DNA from: Mycobacterium sp. 236(2023)
GTDB lineage: Bacteria > Actinomycetota > Actinomycetes > Mycobacteriales > Mycobacteriaceae
Assembly: GCF_029623955.1 (NCBI RefSeq)
Contig: NZ_JARSBP010000002.1
Coordinates: 62,001 to 126,000, forward strand
Length of the DNA: 64,000 nucleotides
Direction: 5' to 3'
Numbering within the stretch: the first letter of the stretch is position 1; each line of letters opens with the position of its first letter. Below are positions 60,776 through 64,000 of this stretch, piece after piece. The position numbers and the translations under genes were made by a program. The notes below the pieces were generated by a model that ran no database searches, had not been told where the DNA came from, and saw nothing but the letters and a program-made list of their open reading frames with translations.

Positions 60776-61969
60776 CTAAACGTAGCGCGCGCGCCCAGCC
60801 ATCGCGCCGGCGACGATCTGCACGGCATACACGACGAGGAACATCGCCCACGGCACGGTCCATCCGTGCGAGACGTCGTGCAGCAGGCCGAACAGGAACG
60901 GACCGGTGCCCGCGATGAGATATCCGAATCCCTGCGCCATGCTGGACAGTTGGGCCGTATCGGGCGCGGTGCGGGCGCGAAGTCCGATGACCGTCAGGGC
61001 CATCGAGAACGCGCTCATACCGATGCCGATGAGGACGCTCCACAGCAGCGGTTGCGCGGCCGGCGCCACCATCAGCCCGATGGCGCCTGCGAATCCGAAC
61101 ACGCCGACGACGGCGATCCAGCCGCTCTGATTCGGCTTGCTCGCGGCCAGCGGGGCGATGATCAGTGACAGCGGCACACCGATCAGCGAGGCGAGGCCCA
61201 CGAGCAGTCCCGCGTGCACCTTGTCGACCCCGTTGTCGATGAAAACCTCTGGCAGCCAACCCATCACGATGTAGGCCATGAAGGCCTGGCTGCCGAAGAA
61301 CACCGTCACGGTCCAGGCCAGCGGGTTGCGAAGCAGCGAGCGCCGCTCGCCGGGGGCCGCAGCGTGCCCGGCCCACGTGGCGCGGTGCCGTCGCGTCGCC
61401 GGGATCCACACCGCCAACGCCAGGAACGCGACGACGGCCCATACCGCCAGCGCGGTCCGCCAGCCCCCGAGCGGCTCCTCCAGGCCGGGCGTCACGGCCG
61501 ACCCGAGCGCACCGCCGCCCTGCAGAGCCGCGGTGTAGATGCCGGTCATCAGCCCGATGCGGGCCGGGAACGAACTCTTGATGACGACGGGGATGAGGAC
61601 GTTGGCCAGCGCGATGCCGGCGCACGCGACGAGGGTCGCGCCGATGACCAGGTGCGGGCCGCCTGCCACGCGCAACGCCAGGCCTGCTGTCAGCGCGACC
61701 ATCGCCGTCGAGATGGTCCGGCCGAGGCCGATGCGCGCCGCCAGCCATGGCGCGGCGAACCCCGCGCCCGCGAAACACAGCGCCGGCATCGTGGTCACAA
61801 GCCCGGCCCAGGTCGCCGACACGGACAGTTCGGCGCGCATGTCGCCGAGCACGGTGGCGATGCTGGTGACGGCCGGGCGCAGGTTCAGCGCGGTCAGCAC
61901 GACGGCGACCGCGAGCAGTGCGCCGCCGGCGACGGCGGGCACGCGGCGCGGGTCCTCGGGTGAAGCCAT
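60776..61969 (-). CDS. MFS transporter, CynX/NimT-like family
   Basis: A 397-residue MFS protein with 12 helices, resembling CynX/NimT (cyanate/2-nitroimidazole efflux). Typical: NLRPAVTSIATVLGDM, AGIALANVLIPVVIKSSFP and AYIVMGWLPEVF. The substrate is unknown. ATG 61969 (MASPEDPRR) is preceded by AGGACATCCTC; the upstream 31 residues of the open frame are not a plausible extension. It diverges from the GntR gene, which probably regulates it. Confidence 0.88.
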   Translation of the reverse strand: MASPEDPRRVPAVAGGALLAVAVVLTALNLRPAVTSIATVLGDMRAELSVSATWAGLVTTMPALCFAGAGFAAPWLAARIGLGRTISTAMVALTAGLALRVAGGPHLVIGATLVACAGIALANVLIPVVIKSSFPARIGLMTGIYTAALQGGGALGSAVTPGLEEPLGGWRTALAVWAVVAFLALAVWIPATRRHRATWAGHAAAPGERRSLLRNPLAWTVTVFFGSQAFMAYIVMGWLPEVFIDNGVDKVHAGLLVGLASLIGVPLSLIIAPLAASKPNQSGWIAVVGVFGFAGAIGLMVAPAAQPLLWSVLIGIGMSAFSMALTVIGLRARTAPDTAQLSSMAQGFGYLIAGTGPFLFGLLHDVSHGWTVPWAMFLVVYAVQIVAGAMAGRARYV

Positions 61970-62010
61970 GAGGATGTCCTGCCGATCGGTGTGCACGTTG
62001 CTAGAGTGCC

Positions 62011-62025
62011 ATACATCCCATGATT
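62011..62025. promoter_or_regulatory. possible GntR operator between MFS and regulator genes
   Basis: The 74-bp divergent gap contains ATACATCCCATGAT, an imperfect inverted repeat (AT-CAT/ATG-AT). FadR-type GntR regulators bind short palindromes in such gaps. The match is weak and rests on position between divergent genes. Confidence 0.25.
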
Positions 62026-62043
62026 GGTTGAAAGGGGATCTGT

Positions 62044-62715
62044 GTGCCGTTGAGCACTGCACGCCGTACCGGGCTGGTCGACCAGATCATCGAGCAGCTC
62101 AGGGACGCCATCTCCAGCGGAGAATGGCCCGTCGGCCAGCGCATCCCCAACGAGACGGTCCTCGTCGAACAGCTCGGAGTCGGTCGCAACACCGTGCGTG
62201 AAGCCGTGCGGGCGTTGTCGCACGCCGGGCTGCTCGACGTCCGGCAGGGCGACGGCACCTATGTCCGGGCCACCAGCGAGGTGTCAGGCGCGCTGCGCCG
62301 ACTGTGCGGCGCGGAATTGCGCGAGGTCCTCCAGGTGCGGCGGGCACTGGAAGTGGAAGGCGCCCGTCTGGCGGCCGTCCATCACACGCGAGACGACATC
62401 GCCGAGCTCCGGGAGCTGCTGCGCCGGACAACCGAGACGGACGACACCGAGACGTTCGCCCGCGCCGACGCGGCGTTCCATCTCGCGGTCGTGCGTGCGT
62501 CCGGCAACCCCATCCTCACCGAGCTCTACCGCGGGTTGATGGAAGCCGTTACCGCCAGCGTCGCGACCACCCACCACTCGCCGGTGAAGATGGTCGACCA
62601 CGGGGCGCTGCTGGACCGGATCGCCGACGGCGACGTCGAGGAGGCGGCCCGATTGGCGGGCGAACTGCTCGACCGGATCCTCGCGAGCCTGGACAGCTCA
62701 GGCTCAGCCGACTGA
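62044..62715 (+). CDS. GntR family (FadR subfamily) transcriptional regulator
   Basis: A 223-residue regulator: N-terminal winged helix with QRIPNETVLVEQLGVGRNTVREAVRAL and RQGDGTYV, then an FCD ligand domain with metal-ligand-type residues DAAFH and DHGALLDRIADGD. FCD members bind carboxylic acids. GTG 62044 is preceded by GAAAGGGGA. It probably senses a substrate of, or controls, the divergent MFS exporter. Confidence 0.92.
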   Translation: MPLSTARRTGLVDQIIEQLRDAISSGEWPVGQRIPNETVLVEQLGVGRNTVREAVRALSHAGLLDVRQGDGTYVRATSEVSGALRRLCGAELREVLQVRRALEVEGARLAAVHHTRDDIAELRELLRRTTETDDTETFARADAAFHLAVVRASGNPILTELYRGLMEAVTASVATTHHSPVKMVDHGALLDRIADGDVEEAARLAGELLDRILASLDSSGSAD

Positions 62716-62743
62716 AGCTGGATTGTCGGCTCAGCCGACTGAA
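62701..62743. terminator. 16-bp direct repeat and bidirectional terminator-like stem
   Basis: GGCTCAGCCGACTGAA occurs at 62701-62716 and 62728-62743. The first copy ends the GntR reading frame and the second holds the fadD8 stop on the other strand. Between them AGCCGAC (62706-62712) can pair with GTCGGCT (62725-62731) as a 7-bp stem with a 12-nt loop, so a bidirectional terminator is plausible. Confidence 0.55.
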
Positions 62744-64000
62744 CGCCCCGCGCCTTCCCAGAACTGCTTGCGCACCGCCTTCTTGTCCGGCTTGCCCAGC
62801 GCGGTGATCGGCACCGAGTCGGCGACGACGACCTGCTTGGGCACGTGCACCGAACCCTTGCGCTCCTTCACCGTGGCCTGAATCTCGGAGATCATGGTCG
62901 CCACGGCAGCCTCGTCCGAAGCCGCGTCGGGCCGCAGCACCACCACGGCCGTCACCGCCTCGCCCCACTTCTCGTCGGGCGTGCCGATCACGCACACCTG
63001 AGCGATCGAAGGATGTTCGGCCACAACATCTTCCACTTCGCGCGGGAACACGTTGAAGCCTCCGGTGACGATCATGTCCTTGGTGCGGTCGACGATGAAG
63101 TAGAAGCCGTCTTCGTCTTCGCGGGCCAGGTCGCCGGTGTGCATCCAGCCGTCGCGGAACGTCTCGGCCGTCGCGTCGGGCAGATTCCAGTAGCCGCCCG
63201 ACAGCAGCGGACCCGACACGCAGATCTCACCCACCTCGCCCTGCGGGACGGGCTTGCCGTCCTCGCCCAGCAGCGCCACCCGCGCGAACAGCGTCGGCCG
63301 TCCACACGACGTCAGCCGCTTCTCGTCGTGGTCCTTCTTCGACAGGTAGGTGATGACCATCGGCGCTTCGGACTGCCCGTAGTACTGCGCGAAGATCGGC
63401 CCGAACCGGCGGATCGCCTCCGCCAGGCGCACCGGGTTCATCGCGGAGGCCCCGTAGTAGACGGTCTCCAGCGACGACAGGTCGCGGGTGTGCGAATCGG
63501 GGTGGTCCATCAGCGCGTAGATCATCGACGGCACGAGCATCGTCGCGGTGATCTTCTGCTCCTCGATGATCCGCAGCACCTCGGCCGGATCGAACTTCGT
63601 CAGCACGACCAGCTCGCCGCCTTTGACGATGACGGGTGTGAAGAACGCCGCGCCCGCGTGCGACAGCGGCGTGCACATCAGGAACCGCGGGTTCTCGGGC
63701 CACTCCCACTCGGCCAGCTGCACCGTCGTCATCGTCGTGATCGACTGCGTAGTACCCATGACGCCCTTGGGCTTGCCGGTGGTGCCGCCGGTGTAGGTGA
63801 GGCCGCCGATGTTGTCGGGCGCCAGGTCGGCGGCGACGAGCGGCTTGGCCGGGTACTTGGCCGCCTCCGCGCTCAGGTCGACGGCAACATCGGCGAGTTC
63901 GGAGGGGACCGGGCCGATCGTCAGGATCTGCTTGAGCGACGGCACCTTCTCCAGCAGGCCCAGCGCCCGCTCGACGAACATCGGGTTGGGGTCGATGATC
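62731..64000 (-). CDS. fadD8: acyl-CoA synthetase FadD8 (5' end off window)
   Basis: Adenylate-forming long-chain-type acyl-CoA synthetase equivalent to Rv0551c. The frame is open to the right edge (IIDPNP precedes the ATG at 63981), so the N-terminal 100-150 residues are missing. Motifs: TYTGGTTGKPKGVMG (a Gly in place of Ser in the P-loop), YYGQSEAPMVIT, TGDLAREDEDGFYFIVDR and ALGKPDKKAVRKQF with the catalytic Lys. Its stop is 15 nt from the convergent GntR gene, with a terminator-like repeat between. Confidence 0.9.
   Translation of the reverse strand, partial: IIDPNPMFVERALGLLEKVPSLKQILTIGPVPSELADVAVDLSAEAAKYPAKPLVAADLAPDNIGGLTYTGGTTGKPKGVMGTTQSITTMTTVQLAEWEWPENPRFLMCTPLSHAGAAFFTPVIVKGGELVVLTKFDPAEVLRIIEEQKITATMLVPSMIYALMDHPDSHTRDLSSLETVYYGASAMNPVRLAEAIRRFGPIFAQYYGQSEAPMVITYLSKKDHDEKRLTSCGRPTLFARVALLGEDGKPVPQGEVGEICVSGPLLSGGYWNLPDATAETFRDGWMHTGDLAREDEDGFYFIVDRTKDMIVTGGFNVFPREVEDVVAEHPSIAQVCVIGTPDEKWGEAVTAVVVLRPDAASDEAAVATMISEIQATVKERKGSVHVPKQVVVADSVPITALGKPDKKAVRKQFWEGAGRSVG

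Noticed and set aside
59688..61778. 696-residue open frame on the minus strand through the sigma factor and MFS genes
   Set aside because: It is a frame-shifted shadow of both genes, is very Arg/Gly-rich and shows no domain.

Overview
The window is a 64 kb, GC-rich (about two-thirds G+C by eye), gene-dense actinobacterial chromosome segment. Gene order and protein sequences match the Mycobacterium tuberculosis block from about Rv0496 to Rv0551c: ppx-like, proC, bS22, galE2, hem genes, system II cytochrome c maturation, menA, mtnP, galE3, menE, pit, menB, fadD8. Several genes that I recall from the tuberculosis version are missing (cmaA2, mmpS2/mmpL2, Rv0516c-Rv0523c, fabH, vapBC3). Many accessory genes are inserted instead. 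This suggests an environmental, probably rapidly growing Mycolicibacterium; the species cannot be read from this window. GTG starts, 1-14 nt gene overlaps and likely leaderless promoters (a -10 box 6-8 nt before the start codon) are common.

Layout. 1-9.5 kb (+, then -): an exopolyphosphatase-like protein whose start lies off the left edge, an acidic membrane protein, a sugar-phosphate-isomerase-like protein, a thioesterase-like protein, proC, an excisionase-type HTH protein, the 33-residue ribosomal protein bS22, galE2 and an acyltransferase; then serB1-like and hadD on the minus strand. 9.3-16.3 kb: glutaredoxin-like protein, hemA-hemC-hemD-hemB and four small membrane proteins. 16.4-20.1 kb: accessory redox genes (MpaB-like oxygenase, TetR regulator, PPOX protein, P450) and an acidic disordered protein. 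20.3-26.1 kb: hemL, a phosphatase, and the tlpA-ccdA-resB-ccsA cytochrome c system, all overlapping. 26.2-28.3 kb: ParA/MinD-like ATPase and three small genes, one of them a 54-codon gene. 28.3-33.2 kb (-): a six-gene MoxR/DUF58/vWA/TPR-type operon. 33.3-41.6 kb: menA, an Emb-family arabinosyltransferase paralogue, mtnP, galE3, nitronate monooxygenase, and a two-component system. 42.4-45.9 kb (+): a five-gene coupled operon (GT2, TIGR04282-like transferase, methyltransferase, cytochrome b561/molybdopterin oxidoreductase, membrane protein). 45.8-49.4 kb (-): GT-C-like membrane protein, PPOX protein, menE, DUF3349. 49.6-51.5 kb (+): pit phosphate transporter, small membrane protein and a second DUF3349, preceded by a PHO-box-like direct repeat. 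51.5-56.5 kb (-): VOC protein, FadD, SDR, menB, deazaflavin-type reductase, HAD hydrolase, with a perfect 20-bp-arm hairpin next to menB. 56.5-59.5 kb (+): a four-gene GT2/acyl-CoA-dehydrogenase/PIG-L/methyltransferase operon. 59.5-64 kb: ECF42-type sigma factor, MFS exporter, divergent GntR regulator, and fadD8 cut by the right edge.

Functional themes: heme synthesis (hemA, C, D, B, L) sits beside cytochrome c assembly, and menaquinone genes (menA, menE, menB) run through the second half, so most of the core is respiratory-chain cofactor supply. The strongest candidates for poorly described systems are the 42.4-45.9 kb GT/TIGR04282/MTase/molybdopterin operon, the 56.5-59.5 kb GT2/ACAD/PIG-L/MTase operon, and the MoxR-vWA operon whose two vWA proteins have altered metal-binding motifs. 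No tRNA, rRNA, CRISPR array, transposase or phage gene was seen, and no gene-free stretch reaches 300 bases; the longest is 49396-49618.
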